A stretch of DNA of 64,000 nucleotides from Flammeovirga aprica JL-4 (GCF_012844305.1 NZ_JABANE010000029.1:20561-84560), one strand, 5' to 3'. Counted from the first letter of the stretch, positions 26,699 to 36,985 are shown. Program-made: numbers and translations. The notes: a model not told the origin generated them from the sequence alone.

Positions 26699-27387
26699 AA
26701 AATCACAAATGTTTCATATGTACACAAATATAATTTAAATAAACATTTTTTAATACATTAGAGTTGTTTACTTTTGTTATATAAGATATACGTATAAATA
26801 ACGCTAATTAATTTGATGCGTATAATTAAGTGATCTAAAAAAATAAAATAACAATCTACTTAGACAATCTAATAACAATTACTCTGATCTATATTTAGTA
26901 TACATTGGAATAATGCAATATAATTATTTTTGAAATGAATTATTTATTTACTTTTTAAACGAATACGAAATGAATCTTACTTATTTAACTAATATCTAAT
27001 AGCAACACAAGGTATCTGAATTATCACTACCGTGCAGTTAAAATGTATCACACTATTCTCTGAGGAGTTTAATTACTTCTTTAAGTTCTAATTGTACGAA
27101 TACTAATATACCTTTTTGCGTAGAGCATGTTTGAAACATCTCTTTTAGTAAAAATCCACCCTTTCAGAACGTGAGTTTATTAATTTCATCCACTGTAGAA
27201 CCACTATTTTCTCTGAAATTAATTTCCTCACAACCTAAAACGGAGAATTTTTATTTCTAAAAAATATATTCCAAACATACTCTTACCTTTCAAGTATTGA
27301 AGATTTCTCTTTTCTCTCTTCATATATCTATAACATCATCGTAACTCATCTGTTGAGAGACGAATAATTATTAATTTTTTTTTACTT
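26699..27387. promoter_or_regulatory. Divergent control region between araC-type gene and susC
   Basis: This 689-bp very AT-rich gap must hold the promoters for the regulator and the susCD operon. I see no CAATCGATTG palindrome here, which suggests the susCD operon is not under the LacI protein. A MITE-like copy occupies 27123-27282, leaving about 105 bp between it and the susC start. TACTTTTG at 26769-26776 fits the -7 consensus but lacks a convincing -33 partner. Confidence 0.5.
27123..27282. mobile_element. MITE-like element, copy 2 (160 bp)
   Basis: It has the same length as copy 1 at 7008-7167 and matches at about nine of ten positions. Its ends are GAGCATGTTTGAAACAT and ATATTCCAAACATACTC. 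Flanking bases are TA on the left and TTA on the right, so the target duplication is less clean than for copy 1. It sits in the presumed promoter region of susC. Confidence 0.78.
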
Positions 27388-30300
27388 ATGATAGCAGTAA
27401 CTATTACTAGCAATGTCCGTAAAAAAGTACTAACAACCTTACTCTTGATAGTAGGTATTGTTACTTCAGGTTTTAGCGATCCCGCTTCGGACAATAGTGG
27501 GGACGAAACTTTTCAAGAATTTAAAATATCTGGACGAGTTTCTGATGCAAACAACGATCCACTACCTGGCGTTTCTATTATGATTAAAGGAACAGCCAAA
27601 GGAACAACAACAGATTTTGATGGAAGATACTCTTTGTTTGTTCCCGATAAATCAGCAGTTTTAGTATTCTCATTTATAGGATACCAGCCACAAGAAGTTC
27701 AAGTTTCAACTCAATCAGAGATTAATGTCAAATTAGAAGATGATTTAACAGAGTTGGAGGAGCTTATTGTTATTGGTTATGGGGAACAGAAAAAAGAAAC
27801 ATTAACTGGTGCAGTAGAATCAGTAAGTTCTGAGGTTTTTGAAAGCCGTGCGGTTTCTAACCCTGCTTTAGCACTTCAAGGTCAAACTCCTGGTGTGGCA
27901 GTAACACGTACATCAGCTCGTCCTGGCGATGATCCTTCTATCTCCATTCGTGGTACGAACTCAATCAACGGTAATTCTAATCCGTTAGTCATCATTGACG
28001 GTATTCCAACTTTAGGAATGAGTGCATTTACTTCCTTAAACCCAGATGATATTGAAAGTATTTCAGTATTAAAGGATGGATCTGCAGCGATTTATGGTTC
28101 TAGAGCATCTAATGGTGTATTATTAGTAACCACTAAAAAAGGTAAAGGGGAGATCAAAGTGAACGTGAATATTCAAGGTTCAATGAATACTCCATCAATG
28201 AGAGCACCGTTAGCTGCAAGTCCTCAAGAGTATGCGAATGCATGGTTGAGATATGGTGAGCAAGATAAATTAGCCGGTTTGGATACTTATTACTGGGCTT
28301 GGACTGAGGATCAATTGAACTGGATGGCAAAGGGGGAACCTGGCTATTTAGAAACACCTTATTGGGGTAATATTTATGTAGGAAATAACCTTAAGCAAGA
28401 AGATTTATATGGTACTTCTTTTTCTCAAAGACATGATGCAAGTGTATCAGGTGGTACGGATAGAAGCAGTTACCGTTTCTCTTTTGGTTATGTAGATGAA
28501 GTAGGTCCGGTGAAGCCTGTAAAAGATGCCTTAAAGAGATATAACTTCAGAGGTAATTATAAATTCCAGGTCAATGAGTGGTTAGATTTAAGTGCTAATG
28601 TTTCTTATTTCAACAGAACAATCTCAGGTCCTACTTATGATGGTTTTAGAGCTTTCCAAGAAATTCCATTATTCCCAACAACTAACCCATTTGGTAATTG
28701 GGGTGCTAACTTTGGTCAAGCAGGTGGTGGAGTTAACAGACTTGCTGAAATGGTAGACGGTGGTAGAAGAAACAAAGAGCGTCAGGAATTTAGAACAATG
28801 TTGAGTGCTACTGCGAAAATTTTACCGGGCTTAACTTTCCGTGCGGATGCAGCATTGGATCGTTCTTGGGATAGAAATCAGGAGTATAGATCAGAAGTGA
28901 CAACTTATGCTTGGAATAATACTGTTGCTAATGCGAGAATAAATACAAACAACAACTATATCTCAGAGTCATCTAATACAGATAGACATGAAACTTACCA
29001 AGGTGTATTTAACTATGAGAAATCATACAATAATCATAGCTTTAATGTTACAGCAGGTGGTACTGCAGAGAAAAGAGTTCATGATAAGTTAGGTGCGAAA
29101 TTATATGACTTTGAAGATTTAGGTGTCTATGATTTAGAAATGGGTAGCGTTGAAAATCAATTTGAAGTGAATGGTGGAGGTTCAAACTGGGGTTTAATGT
29201 CACTTTTAGGACGTTTCAACTACGGTTATAAAAACAAATACCTTATTGAATTACAAGCTCGTCGTGATGGTTCTTCTAAATTCGCTGACGGTTACAAGTG
29301 GAAAACATTTGCCGGTGGTTCATTAGGTTGGGTAATTACACAAGAAGATTTCTTGAAGAACAATGATATCTTAAGTTTCTTGAAACTGAAAGCAAGTTAT
29401 GGTGAATTAGGTAACCAAGGCGGTATTGGAAACCATGATTATGCATCACTAGTGAACAGAAGCTCATTTACTTACTTCGGTAATCAAAGTGTTTATCCAT
29501 ACCTTACAGCAACTGCTAATGATATCACAACAAACGAAAGATCTTGGGAAACAATTAAGTCAAGTAACATTGGTCTTGAATTCGGTTTCTTAAACGATAA
29601 ATTGAAAGGTGAATTCAACTACTACCAAATGTTGAATGAAGATATGTTGATCGGTGTAACTTATCCTTCAATTTTAGGTGGTTCGCCAAAAACAACAAAC
29701 AGCGGTACTTTAGAAACAAAAGGATGGGAATTCCAGATTTCTTGGAATGACAAGATAGGTTCAGATTTCTCTTACAACATTGGTTTCAACCTAAGTGACT
29801 CCAAAAACAAATTGGTTTCAATGGAAGGAAAAACAGATGTGGCTGAAGGCTTAGTAGGACAAAGAGAAGGATACCCACTTAACTCTTACTTTATGTATCA
29901 AACAGATGGTTTCTTTGCTACTCAAGCTGAAGCAGATGCTTATTATGAGCTATATGGCACCGTAAAGCCAGGTCGTTTACCGCAAGCTAACCCTCTTCGT
30001 GCAGGTGATGCTAGAATCGTAGATACAGATGGCAACGGATACATTGATGCAATTGGTGATCCTGAAAATGGTGATGCTGGTGATTTAGTGTATGTTGGTG
30101 ATCAAACACCTCACTTCTTATTCGGTATCAACGCAGGTTTCCAATGGAAAGGATTTGACTTCAATATGTTCTGGCAAGGAGTGTTGGAACAAAAAATCTA
30201 CCGTAACGAAGGTCAAGCAGTATTCCCTCGTTCAGGACACTTTACCAACCAAAATGTATCTTACGTAGGACACACATGGACTCCAGATAATACAGGAGCA

Positions 30301-30594
30301 CCTTACCCACGTGTTACAAGCTGGCAAGACATCAATGACTGGAACTACAGAAACACTGATTTTATGTTGTCAAGTGGTAGATATATCCGTCTGAAAACGT
30401 TGTCATTGGGTTACACATTCAATACAGGGAAAATTAAAGGAGTGGACAAAGTACGTGTTTACTTCTCAGGTAATGACTTGTTGACCTTCTCAAATGAAAT
30501 CTTAGACGGATGGGATCCAGAATATGGTAACTCTTTAGACCAGACTTACCCATTCTACAGATCATTTGCCCTTGGTGCTAACCTATCATTTTAA
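27388..30594 (+). CDS. SusC/RagA-type TonB-dependent outer-membrane transporter
   Basis: A 1068-residue protein, normal length for SusC. A signal peptide is followed by a carboxypeptidase-like regulatory domain (residues about 46-130, with ISGRVSDANNDPLPGVSI). Next comes the TonB box region ELIVIGYGEQKKETLTGAV, then the plug with GVAVTRTSARPGDDPSISIRG and the SusC hallmark LKDGSAAIYGSRASNGVLLV. The rest is a 22-strand-type barrel ending in YRSFALGANLSF. It imports oligosaccharides across the outer membrane using TonB energy, with SusD as its lid. susD follows after 17 bp. Confidence 0.96.
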   Translation: MIAVTITSNVRKKVLTTLLLIVGIVTSGFSDPASDNSGDETFQEFKISGRVSDANNDPLPGVSIMIKGTAKGTTTDFDGRYSLFVPDKSAVLVFSFIGYQPQEVQVSTQSEINVKLEDDLTELEELIVIGYGEQKKETLTGAVESVSSEVFESRAVSNPALALQGQTPGVAVTRTSARPGDDPSISIRGTNSINGNSNPLVIIDGIPTLGMSAFTSLNPDDIESISVLKDGSAAIYGSRASNGVLLVTTKKGKGEIKVNVNIQGSMNTPSMRAPLAASPQEYANAWLRYGEQDKLAGLDTYYWAWTEDQLNWMAKGEPGYLETPYWGNIYVGNNLKQEDLYGTSFSQRHDASVSGGTDRSSYRFSFGYVDEVGPVKPVKDALKRYNFRGNYKFQVNEWLDLSANVSYFNRTISGPTYDGFRAFQEIPLFPTTNPFGNWGANFGQAGGGVNRLAEMVDGGRRNKERQEFRTMLSATAKILPGLTFRADAALDRSWDRNQEYRSEVTTYAWNNTVANARINTNNNYISESSNTDRHETYQGVFNYEKSYNNHSFNVTAGGTAEKRVHDKLGAKLYDFEDLGVYDLEMGSVENQFEVNGGGSNWGLMSLLGRFNYGYKNKYLIELQARRDGSSKFADGYKWKTFAGGSLGWVITQEDFLKNNDILSFLKLKASYGELGNQGGIGNHDYASLVNRSSFTYFGNQSVYPYLTATANDITTNERSWETIKSSNIGLEFGFLNDKLKGEFNYYQMLNEDMLIGVTYPSILGGSPKTTNSGTLETKGWEFQISWNDKIGSDFSYNIGFNLSDSKNKLVSMEGKTDVAEGLVGQREGYPLNSYFMYQTDGFFATQAEADAYYELYGTVKPGRLPQANPLRAGDARIVDTDGNGYIDAIGDPENGDAGDLVYVGDQTPHFLFGINAGFQWKGFDFNMFWQGVLEQKIYRNEGQAVFPRSGHFTNQNVSYVGHTWTPDNTGAPYPRVTSWQDINDWNYRNTDFMLSSGRYIRLKTLSLGYTFNTGKIKGVDKVRVYFSGNDLLTFSNEILDGWDPEYGNSLDQTYPFYRSFALGANLSF

Positions 30595-30611
30595 TTCGAA
30601 AAGTTACAATC

Positions 30612-32420
30612 ATGAAACTTAAAAATATAATATCAATTTTTGGTGTAGCCTTATTAAGTAGTTGCACAAGTTATTTCCTAGACCTTGACGATCCTGCCCA
30701 AGTAACAGAGGACAGTTATTTCAATAAACCTTACCAATTCAGAGAAGCAGCCAATGCAATGTACGCAGGTCTGCCAAGTTTTAGAGATGCGGACAGAAAA
30801 ACATGGGATCTGTATGGTTATGGTAATGATTTGATGGCCAAGGCGATTGATGATGGATCAAGATATGGCTATGGTGACTATTCTACACCATTGACGCATA
30901 AGATCTGGGATAAAGATTACTCTAACTTACGTACTGTAAATAAGTTAATCGAGTTTGCAGAAAACTATGAAGGGGATCAAGCGGACATTATGAAAGAAGT
31001 GGCTGAAGCGAAGTTTTTCCGTGCGTATTACCACTTTGAATTGATGCAGTATTTTGGTGGAGTAACTGTTGTTACAAAACCACTATCAACCGATTCTGAA
31101 GAACTTTACGCAAAGCGTAATAGTCGTTACGAAGTGACTGCTCAAATTATTGAAGATTTAAATGCGGCGATTCCAAATTTACCATTAGAATCAAGTATTT
31201 CAGATGGTGATAAAGGACAGATTAGTCAAGGTGTTGCAAAAGCATTCAAGGCACGTGTATTATTGCATGAAGCGACATGGATGAAGTTTGTGGGAACCAA
31301 AACGGACGGTGACGGTACTTCAGAAGGTGCAGGTAGTGAAGGTTATGACCAAGCAAACATCAATATTTACTTAGCAGAAGCAGCTAAAGTAGCAAAAGAA
31401 GTAATGGATGATCCTTACTATCAGTTATTTGACTACAATACTCAATTAGAGAATATGAGTAGCTTCTTCTTATTCAACTTAGATGCAAGCTCAAATCCAG
31501 TGGGTGTAGACAAGTCTATCAATAGAGAATTTATCTTTGTTCGTAAACACGATATGGCTCTTTTCCATGACGGAAACCCATCGCAGGTTGGCCGTACAGC
31601 ACCTACACGTAAGATGATGGATATGATACTTTGCTCAGATGGTTTGCCTATCGAAAAAAGTGCAGTATTCCAAGGATATGTAAATGCAAGCGATGAGTTT
31701 ATCAACCGTGATTACCGTATGAAGGGTTACTTCTCATCTTACAATCAATACGGTGATTACACTGACTTGACAACTGGTTTGCCAACAAACGAAACAATTT
31801 TATTGGCAGGTTTTACAGATGCTGATGCAGGTGGCGGTTATAAGTGTCACAAGTATACAAAATGGGGACAAAATGATAACCCTGATGTACTTGCTCAAGG
31901 AGGTTTAGATTATCCAATCATTCGTTTGCCAGAAGTTTATTTGACATATGCTGAAGCGCTTTACGAATTGAATGGAACATTATCAGATACTGAATTAGAC
32001 GCTTCTATCAATAAAACAAGAGCTCGTGCTGGTATTCCTCCTTTGACAAATGCTTTCATTTCTGCTAATGCACTTGATGTACAAGAAGAAATCAGAAGAG
32101 AATGGGCGATTGAGTTCTACTCGGAAGGAAAGCGTTACCACAACCTTAAAAGATGGGGTATCGCAGAGCAGGAGCTAGGAGATCCATTATTAGGTATGGT
32201 AGTAGGAGGTACTCCATTTGAAAACGATCCAGCTAAATTCAAGAGAGAGGCTTACCCTAATGAACCAATCCCTTATACGTTGCCAAATGGCGAGACAAAA
32301 GAGGTAATTGTAGTTGCAGATGAGGGAGTTAGAAACTTCTCAATAACAAACTACTTGAGACCAGTGCCAACGGGTCAAATTCTATTGAATGAGAATTTAA
32401 CACAGAACCCGGGTTACTAA
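30612..32420 (+). CDS. SusD/RagB-type surface glycan-binding lipoprotein
   Basis: A 602-residue lipoprotein with lipobox LLSSC (Cys18). It has the SusD TPR-type helices, with ADIMKEVAEAKFFRAYYHFE near residue 118, the LPEVYLTYAEALYELNG segment near 438, and IRREWAIEFYSEGKRYHNLK near 495, followed by the NYLRPVPTGQILLN ending typical of the family. It partners SusC in capture of oligosaccharides at the cell surface. The ligand cannot be read from sequence. Confidence 0.95.
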   Translation: MKLKNIISIFGVALLSSCTSYFLDLDDPAQVTEDSYFNKPYQFREAANAMYAGLPSFRDADRKTWDLYGYGNDLMAKAIDDGSRYGYGDYSTPLTHKIWDKDYSNLRTVNKLIEFAENYEGDQADIMKEVAEAKFFRAYYHFELMQYFGGVTVVTKPLSTDSEELYAKRNSRYEVTAQIIEDLNAAIPNLPLESSISDGDKGQISQGVAKAFKARVLLHEATWMKFVGTKTDGDGTSEGAGSEGYDQANINIYLAEAAKVAKEVMDDPYYQLFDYNTQLENMSSFFLFNLDASSNPVGVDKSINREFIFVRKHDMALFHDGNPSQVGRTAPTRKMMDMILCSDGLPIEKSAVFQGYVNASDEFINRDYRMKGYFSSYNQYGDYTDLTTGLPTNETILLAGFTDADAGGGYKCHKYTKWGQNDNPDVLAQGGLDYPIIRLPEVYLTYAEALYELNGTLSDTELDASINKTRARAGIPPLTNAFISANALDVQEEIRREWAIEFYSEGKRYHNLKRWGIAEQELGDPLLGMVVGGTPFENDPAKFKREAYPNEPIPYTLPNGETKEVIVVADEGVRNFSITNYLRPVPTGQILLNENLTQNPGY

Positions 32421-32445
32421 TTGAAACAGTGTTTATTTTTTTAAT

Positions 32446-32480
32446 CCACAAGGTATATCACTTAAAGGTATTCCTTGTGG
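32446..32480 (+). promoter_or_regulatory. Intercistronic hairpin between susD and the susE/F-like gene
   Basis: CCACAAGG (32446-32453) pairs with CCTTGTGG (32473-32480) in the 77-bp gap behind susD. There is no T-tract behind it, so it may protect or end part of the susCD transcript, setting a lower level for the downstream gene. Similar position-dependent structures are common between sus genes. Confidence 0.45.
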
Positions 32481-32497
32481 GTACTCACTAATCTGAC

Positions 32498-34231
32498 ATG
32501 AAAAAAATGAAAAATAACATATTAACGAAATATTTATTACCATCCTTATTGACTGCAGGGGTTCTATTCTATTCTTGTACGAAGGAAGATGAATATGAAG
32601 CGACAGTTCCTAGTTTTCAGGAAGTTGAAGTCAATAATTTTGCTCCAAAAACAGGTTTGCCATCCACTCAAGTGACGATTACAGGTAAAAACTTTGGAGA
32701 CTTCAAAGAGCCTACATTTATCTATTTCAATGGTATTGAAGTAGACCAAAATTCATACATCTCTTACGGTGACAGTAGTATTGTTTTTCCAGTTCCTGTA
32801 GATGCTACAACTGGAGCGATCGAAGTGCGTTACCTTACACAATCAGTATTGATGGAAGAGGAGTTCGTTGTAATTCCTGGTGCGAAAGTAAGTGGTCTTG
32901 AACCAAGTATTGGTGTTGCAGGTGATATCATTGCTGTGCAAGGTGAAAACTTCAAGGAATCAGGTTATGATGTATCGGTTGTTTTTGAATCAAATGAAGG
33001 AGGTATTGCAGGAACAATCAAGTCTATCTCTGAAACTGAAATTTTAGTAGAAGTACCAAAAGGTGGTATTTCAGGCAACATCACTTTGATGCACGGCCCA
33101 CAAGTGATTGAAGGTCCATTATTTACATATCCTTTCACAGGTTTAGAATCAGATTTCTCTGTAGATGAAAGTGGTTGGGTAGCTGCTAAAGGTTCAATCG
33201 GTACTTCTGATAATGTATTAAATGTATCACTTGTAGATGGTCAATCTTCAATTCAGTTGGAAAGCGGTGTTAACTTTGATGTGGCTACTTATCCAATCAT
33301 TGCGATGAAAGCAACAAGAATGGCGGATTATGATCTAACATTTGAAACTGATTTTGGTACGTTCGAACAACTAAACGGTGTTTATAATTCTACAAATTAC
33401 ACAGGTGTATTGTATGGCGATATTTACTATTGGGACTTGACTTCAGGTGTCTTCAAAAATGAAGCAGGTGAGTCACATACTATGTCAACAACAGAAGATA
33501 ATATCACGGAGTTAGTACAGTTCAACTTAAATACAATGTTGAACAGTGGTTTGAAGATTGAATACATCAGATCATTTGAGAACCTTCCTAAGCTGGAAGA
33601 ATATGCAGAGCAAAGCTTGCCTGATGGTAAGTATGTTTGGGAATTTGATAGAAACGAATCTGAGAAAGTAAATTGTGATTGGACAGATCATAGATCATCA
33701 AACGCTACACATCAAGCTGATGGTAAATTTGTAGTGACATTCGGTGAAGGACGTCTTGATATGTGTCAAAACTGGAAAAACGGTAAAAATTCAACAGCAG
33801 GACAAAATGTTCCTGGAGATGCTGATTGGGTGGACAACTGGGTTTACAACCCTGAATTCCCGATTTATGCAGCAAGAATGGGTAACAGACCTGCAGGGTC
33901 ATGGTTTACAAGAGCCTTTAGATCAGAAAGAGGTTTTGGTGGTAATGACCATATTTTAAACTCTATACAGATTTCTGAATCAAGAACTGATAATACAGGT
34001 ACATTTATTTCTGACGATGTTTTCTATTGGGATATGAGTGTAGATTTAACCAATACTGAAATGATGACTGATAACCTAACAGGACGTCAAGGTACTAATA
34101 TTTATGATATGAATAAATTCAATGGTAGCGAGATGGACGCATCTGTCATTGGTCAGCAGTTTGAGTTAGAATGGTTCATTACATTCAGATCTGTGGCTGA
34201 GTTAGAAGAATACTTAGCAAATGGTAATTAA
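32498..34231 (+). CDS. SusE/F-like surface glycan-binding lipoprotein with IPT domains
   Basis: A 577-residue lipoprotein with lipobox LFYSC (Cys27) followed by TKEDEYE, an acidic stretch typical of surface export. Two IPT/TIG immunoglobulin-like domains occupy about residues 40-215 (PKTGLPSTQVTITGKNFGDF and EPSIGVAGDIIAVQGENF). The C-terminal 350 residues are a beta-rich, Trp- and Asn-rich region probably binding the polysaccharide. The position behind susC-susD fits the usual third gene of such operons. A strong terminator follows at 34270. Confidence 0.82.
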   Translation: MKKMKNNILTKYLLPSLLTAGVLFYSCTKEDEYEATVPSFQEVEVNNFAPKTGLPSTQVTITGKNFGDFKEPTFIYFNGIEVDQNSYISYGDSSIVFPVPVDATTGAIEVRYLTQSVLMEEEFVVIPGAKVSGLEPSIGVAGDIIAVQGENFKESGYDVSVVFESNEGGIAGTIKSISETEILVEVPKGGISGNITLMHGPQVIEGPLFTYPFTGLESDFSVDESGWVAAKGSIGTSDNVLNVSLVDGQSSIQLESGVNFDVATYPIIAMKATRMADYDLTFETDFGTFEQLNGVYNSTNYTGVLYGDIYYWDLTSGVFKNEAGESHTMSTTEDNITELVQFNLNTMLNSGLKIEYIRSFENLPKLEEYAEQSLPDGKYVWEFDRNESEKVNCDWTDHRSSNATHQADGKFVVTFGEGRLDMCQNWKNGKNSTAGQNVPGDADWVDNWVYNPEFPIYAARMGNRPAGSWFTRAFRSERGFGGNDHILNSIQISESRTDNTGTFISDDVFYWDMSVDLTNTEMMTDNLTGRQGTNIYDMNKFNGSEMDASVIGQQFELEWFITFRSVAELEEYLANGN

Positions 34232-34269
34232 TTTTTTTTGAATAGTGTAATACAATAAAGTATTTTGAT

Positions 34270-34303
34270 AAGTAAGTAAAGCAACTTTTTGCTTTACTTA
34301 CTT
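34270..34303 (+). terminator. Terminator after susC-susD-susE/F-like operon
   Basis: AAGTAAGTAAAGCAA (34270-34284), loop CTTT, then a perfect 15-bp complementary arm (34289-34303). It lies 38 bp after the stop codon at 34231 and before the beta-helix gene at 34348, so that gene may need its own promoter. Confidence 0.75.
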
Positions 34304-34347
34304 CAATACTTTTATGTAATTTTTTTAATTTCAAAATGTAAACACAA

Positions 34348-36705
34348 ATGATTTTATTTACTAAATTATCAAATTTAAGAAGGTATTTTAAATCCTTTTT
34401 ACTCTCTATCGGTTTATGTCTTTTAGCTTCTTCTTTAGTACACTCAAACGAAACAATAACGGTGAGTTCTATGGAAGAACTTTGGGCTACAACTACATTA
34501 TCTGACCAAAATGTTGTGATGACTCCAGGTACTTATGTTGTAGATAAAACGAATATGTACAGCAGACCTGATGAATATAAATGGGGAGGTACAGTGATTA
34601 GAGTGATGGGATCTAATAACACTTATGATTTCACTGGTGTAAAAATAGAAGTGAATTTTGATGCTTTTTTTGATAATGCACCGAAAGCTGAAATCGTGAA
34701 TTTTCATAACACTGGGAACAATAACGTTTTTAGAAATCTTGAAATGGAAGATATCATTGCAGATGTAGAAGGGTTGGACTGCTCCGTGTTTGGTGGTGCG
34801 TTAGGTGTAATGTATGATGGTGACGATAATCTTATTGAGGGCTTCAAACTAACGATCCGTGGTTCTTACCCGTATGGTTATGGTGATATTTTTGGAAAAG
34901 GGGGGACTTGTAATCAAATAGGTCACTGTAAACATAGTGGTTATTTGGTAAGAGGAAATAGAAACCACCTCCTAAATTGTGAACTTTATAGCTTTGCTTA
35001 CGGTCACGGTATTTTTGTGCAAGGTGGACATGATGCAGTAATTGAAGGATGTTATATAGAGGGTGAAGTACGTACAACAGATGATATTTATGATGAAATC
35101 GGTACGGGGTCTCCTGCAGATGAAGTGTATCAGCAATGGGGTTATTTCCGTACGGCCAATGATTGTAATGAAAATAATAATAACGAGGCTAATCCAGTAG
35201 AAGGTTTTAAAGAATTAGGACTTGAAAGAGGTTGGAGATTTTCTTGTCAAGAGGACGGAATTAGAGCTTATAATACGGGCCGTGTTTGGGATGCAGAAAG
35301 AAATGTGTTGTCAGATAGTGAAAGAAAAACAGAAAACATGACAGTCTTGAACTGTACTGTAAAGAATTTCAGATCTGGAGTTGTAATTACGCATGCTTCA
35401 GGTAAAAAGTATGCTGAAAACTGTGTTTCGATTGGTTGTGAAACAGCCTATAGTATGGGTAGTGGAATGGCTGTAAACTGTAAAGGTGATGCAACAAACG
35501 GCCCATTGATTGTTCATGAATATTCAAATGATAGAAATGGGTATGCAACTTTAGAATTGCTGAGATCTGAGGTAGAAGAAGAGACAGGTGTTTATAATAA
35601 TATGCTGGCATGGTTATCTGGTAGTAATCACAATATTTCTATCAAATACGCTGAAGGTCATGAATATACGGCAGAAGATGCTCCTGATTTAGACATTCTA
35701 GTGGCAGGTGTAAGAACTGGCTGGAGACATGTTTATGGAACAAGAGACTATGCAGTAACTAATTCAATTGTAAGAAACTACACACACTATCCTTTTGTAT
35801 TAGGGGATAAATCAAGTGATAATAAATACATTACTTGGGGCGAATTGATGGATCAAGGTTCCAATAATATCATGTTAGATGGTGTACCGGATACAGATTG
35901 TGGAGGTGATGTAATTGCACCGATTACTATTGAAAACGAAGAAGAATTAATAAAGGGAATCAATTACCATTACTATGAAGGTGCTTTTGTAGTATTACCT
36001 GAATTTGAAACGCTTACACCAAAGAAAAGTGCGACAATAGATGCCATCACTCTTCAAGTAAAAGATAATGCTGAAAGATTTGCTTTTGAATTTGAAGGCT
36101 ATTTCAAAGTGGAAGAAGCAGGACCTTATAGATTTAATCTAGCATCAAGTGATGGTGCAAAATTATATATCAATGAAGAATTGGTTATCGATAACAGCGG
36201 AAGACATGATCTTGTAGAATTAGATAACACAGTTTGTTTAGAAGCGGGTTACTATGCTGTAAAAATCGAGTATTTCCAATATCAGAATATTGACTTTTTA
36301 TCAGTAACCAAAGAAGGATTGAATGATGAAGGCCCTCAGTTCATTGATTTTTACGCAAAAGAAATTACAGAGGAAGACGACGATGACGACGATGATGATG
36401 ATGACGGAGACAAAGACAAAGATGACGACGGTATTGTAAATAGTGTTTTCGATCAGGAAAGCTATGATAATTTCGTATCACCAAACCCTGTGGCTCATCA
36501 ATTGAATATCACAGTTCCAGCTGAATTACTCAATCAGCAAATTGTATTATCAGTGGTTGATATCAATGGTAGAACAATAGAACAGACTTCCTTTACAGGA
36601 AAAGAACATACATCGATTGATATGTCTGATAAAACACAAGGTATCTATTTCATTAGATTGATCAGTAATGAGAAAGTCTATATCAATAGAGTAATCAAAA
36701 AATAA
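34348..36705 (+). CDS. Beta-helix protein, family paralog 1, with PA14 and T9SS domains
   Basis: A 785-residue secreted protein. After a signal peptide, residues about 35-520 form a right-handed beta-helix with GSYPYGYGDIFGKGG (172-186), HCKHSGYLVRG (193-203), AYGHGIFVQ (217-225), IEGEVRTTDD (237-246), EIGTGSPADE and EDGIRAYN. These motifs are shared with 39682-41118 and 53838-58829. A PA14 domain follows (about 530-670; YHYYEGAF and FNLASSDGAKLYIN), then an Asp-rich linker and a T9SS sorting domain (SPNPVAHQLNITVP, GIYFIRLIS). Beta-helix enzymes of this type are often lyases or hydrolases of acidic polysaccharides. I cannot place this family in a known PL or GH class. Confidence 0.7.
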   Translation: MILFTKLSNLRRYFKSFLLSIGLCLLASSLVHSNETITVSSMEELWATTTLSDQNVVMTPGTYVVDKTNMYSRPDEYKWGGTVIRVMGSNNTYDFTGVKIEVNFDAFFDNAPKAEIVNFHNTGNNNVFRNLEMEDIIADVEGLDCSVFGGALGVMYDGDDNLIEGFKLTIRGSYPYGYGDIFGKGGTCNQIGHCKHSGYLVRGNRNHLLNCELYSFAYGHGIFVQGGHDAVIEGCYIEGEVRTTDDIYDEIGTGSPADEVYQQWGYFRTANDCNENNNNEANPVEGFKELGLERGWRFSCQEDGIRAYNTGRVWDAERNVLSDSERKTENMTVLNCTVKNFRSGVVITHASGKKYAENCVSIGCETAYSMGSGMAVNCKGDATNGPLIVHEYSNDRNGYATLELLRSEVEEETGVYNNMLAWLSGSNHNISIKYAEGHEYTAEDAPDLDILVAGVRTGWRHVYGTRDYAVTNSIVRNYTHYPFVLGDKSSDNKYITWGELMDQGSNNIMLDGVPDTDCGGDVIAPITIENEEELIKGINYHYYEGAFVVLPEFETLTPKKSATIDAITLQVKDNAERFAFEFEGYFKVEEAGPYRFNLASSDGAKLYINEELVIDNSGRHDLVELDNTVCLEAGYYAVKIEYFQYQNIDFLSVTKEGLNDEGPQFIDFYAKEITEEDDDDDDDDDDGDKDKDDDGIVNSVFDQESYDNFVSPNPVAHQLNITVPAELLNQQIVLSVVDINGRTIEQTSFTGKEHTSIDMSDKTQGIYFIRLISNEKVYINRVIKK
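36373..36432 (+). repeat. GAC/GAT triplet run encoding an Asp-rich linker
   Basis: About 60 bp of GAC, GAT, GGA and AAA codons encode an acidic stretch linking PA14 to the T9SS domain. It is low-complexity DNA that could vary in length. The acidic linker may also bind calcium (inference). Confidence 0.7.
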
Positions 36706-36712
36706 AAATGAT

Positions 36713-36742
36713 AGTAGGAAGTTCAAAAAGGAGCTTCCTACT
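36713..36742 (+). terminator. Hairpin terminator after beta-helix paralog 1
   Basis: AGTAGGAAG (36713-36721) pairs with CTTCCTACT (36734-36742) over 9 bp, starting 8 bp after the stop codon. It is followed by CCTTTCATT, a weak T-rich tail. It probably separates this gene from the GH95 operon. Confidence 0.6.
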
Positions 36743-36985
36743 CCTTTCATTTATCAAAAAGATCTCTTTAAAACATTAGGTTAAACGCTTCAACAGAAAT
36801 TAATAATCAATAAGTATGAAGAAAAAGGATGTTTCTTAATGAAGAAAAAAACACTTTACGAAGCATAACACGAACGCCTTTTTTCTGTCATATTACTTAC
36901 AACAACACAGTATAAAACTAAAATCAAAAGACTATCAGTCTTTCTTATGGGTATGTAAAAAGCTCTTCTTTTATCTGACAATAGA

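Noticed and set aside
26769..26776. TACTTTTG as the -7 element of susC
   Set aside because: It fits the -7 consensus but lacks a -33 TTTG at the right spacing and lies more than 600 bp from the gene.
34237..34268. TTTG-N20-TATTTTGA as a promoter for beta-helix paralog 1
   Set aside because: The -7 match is imperfect and the start would fall inside the terminator hairpin at 34270-34303.
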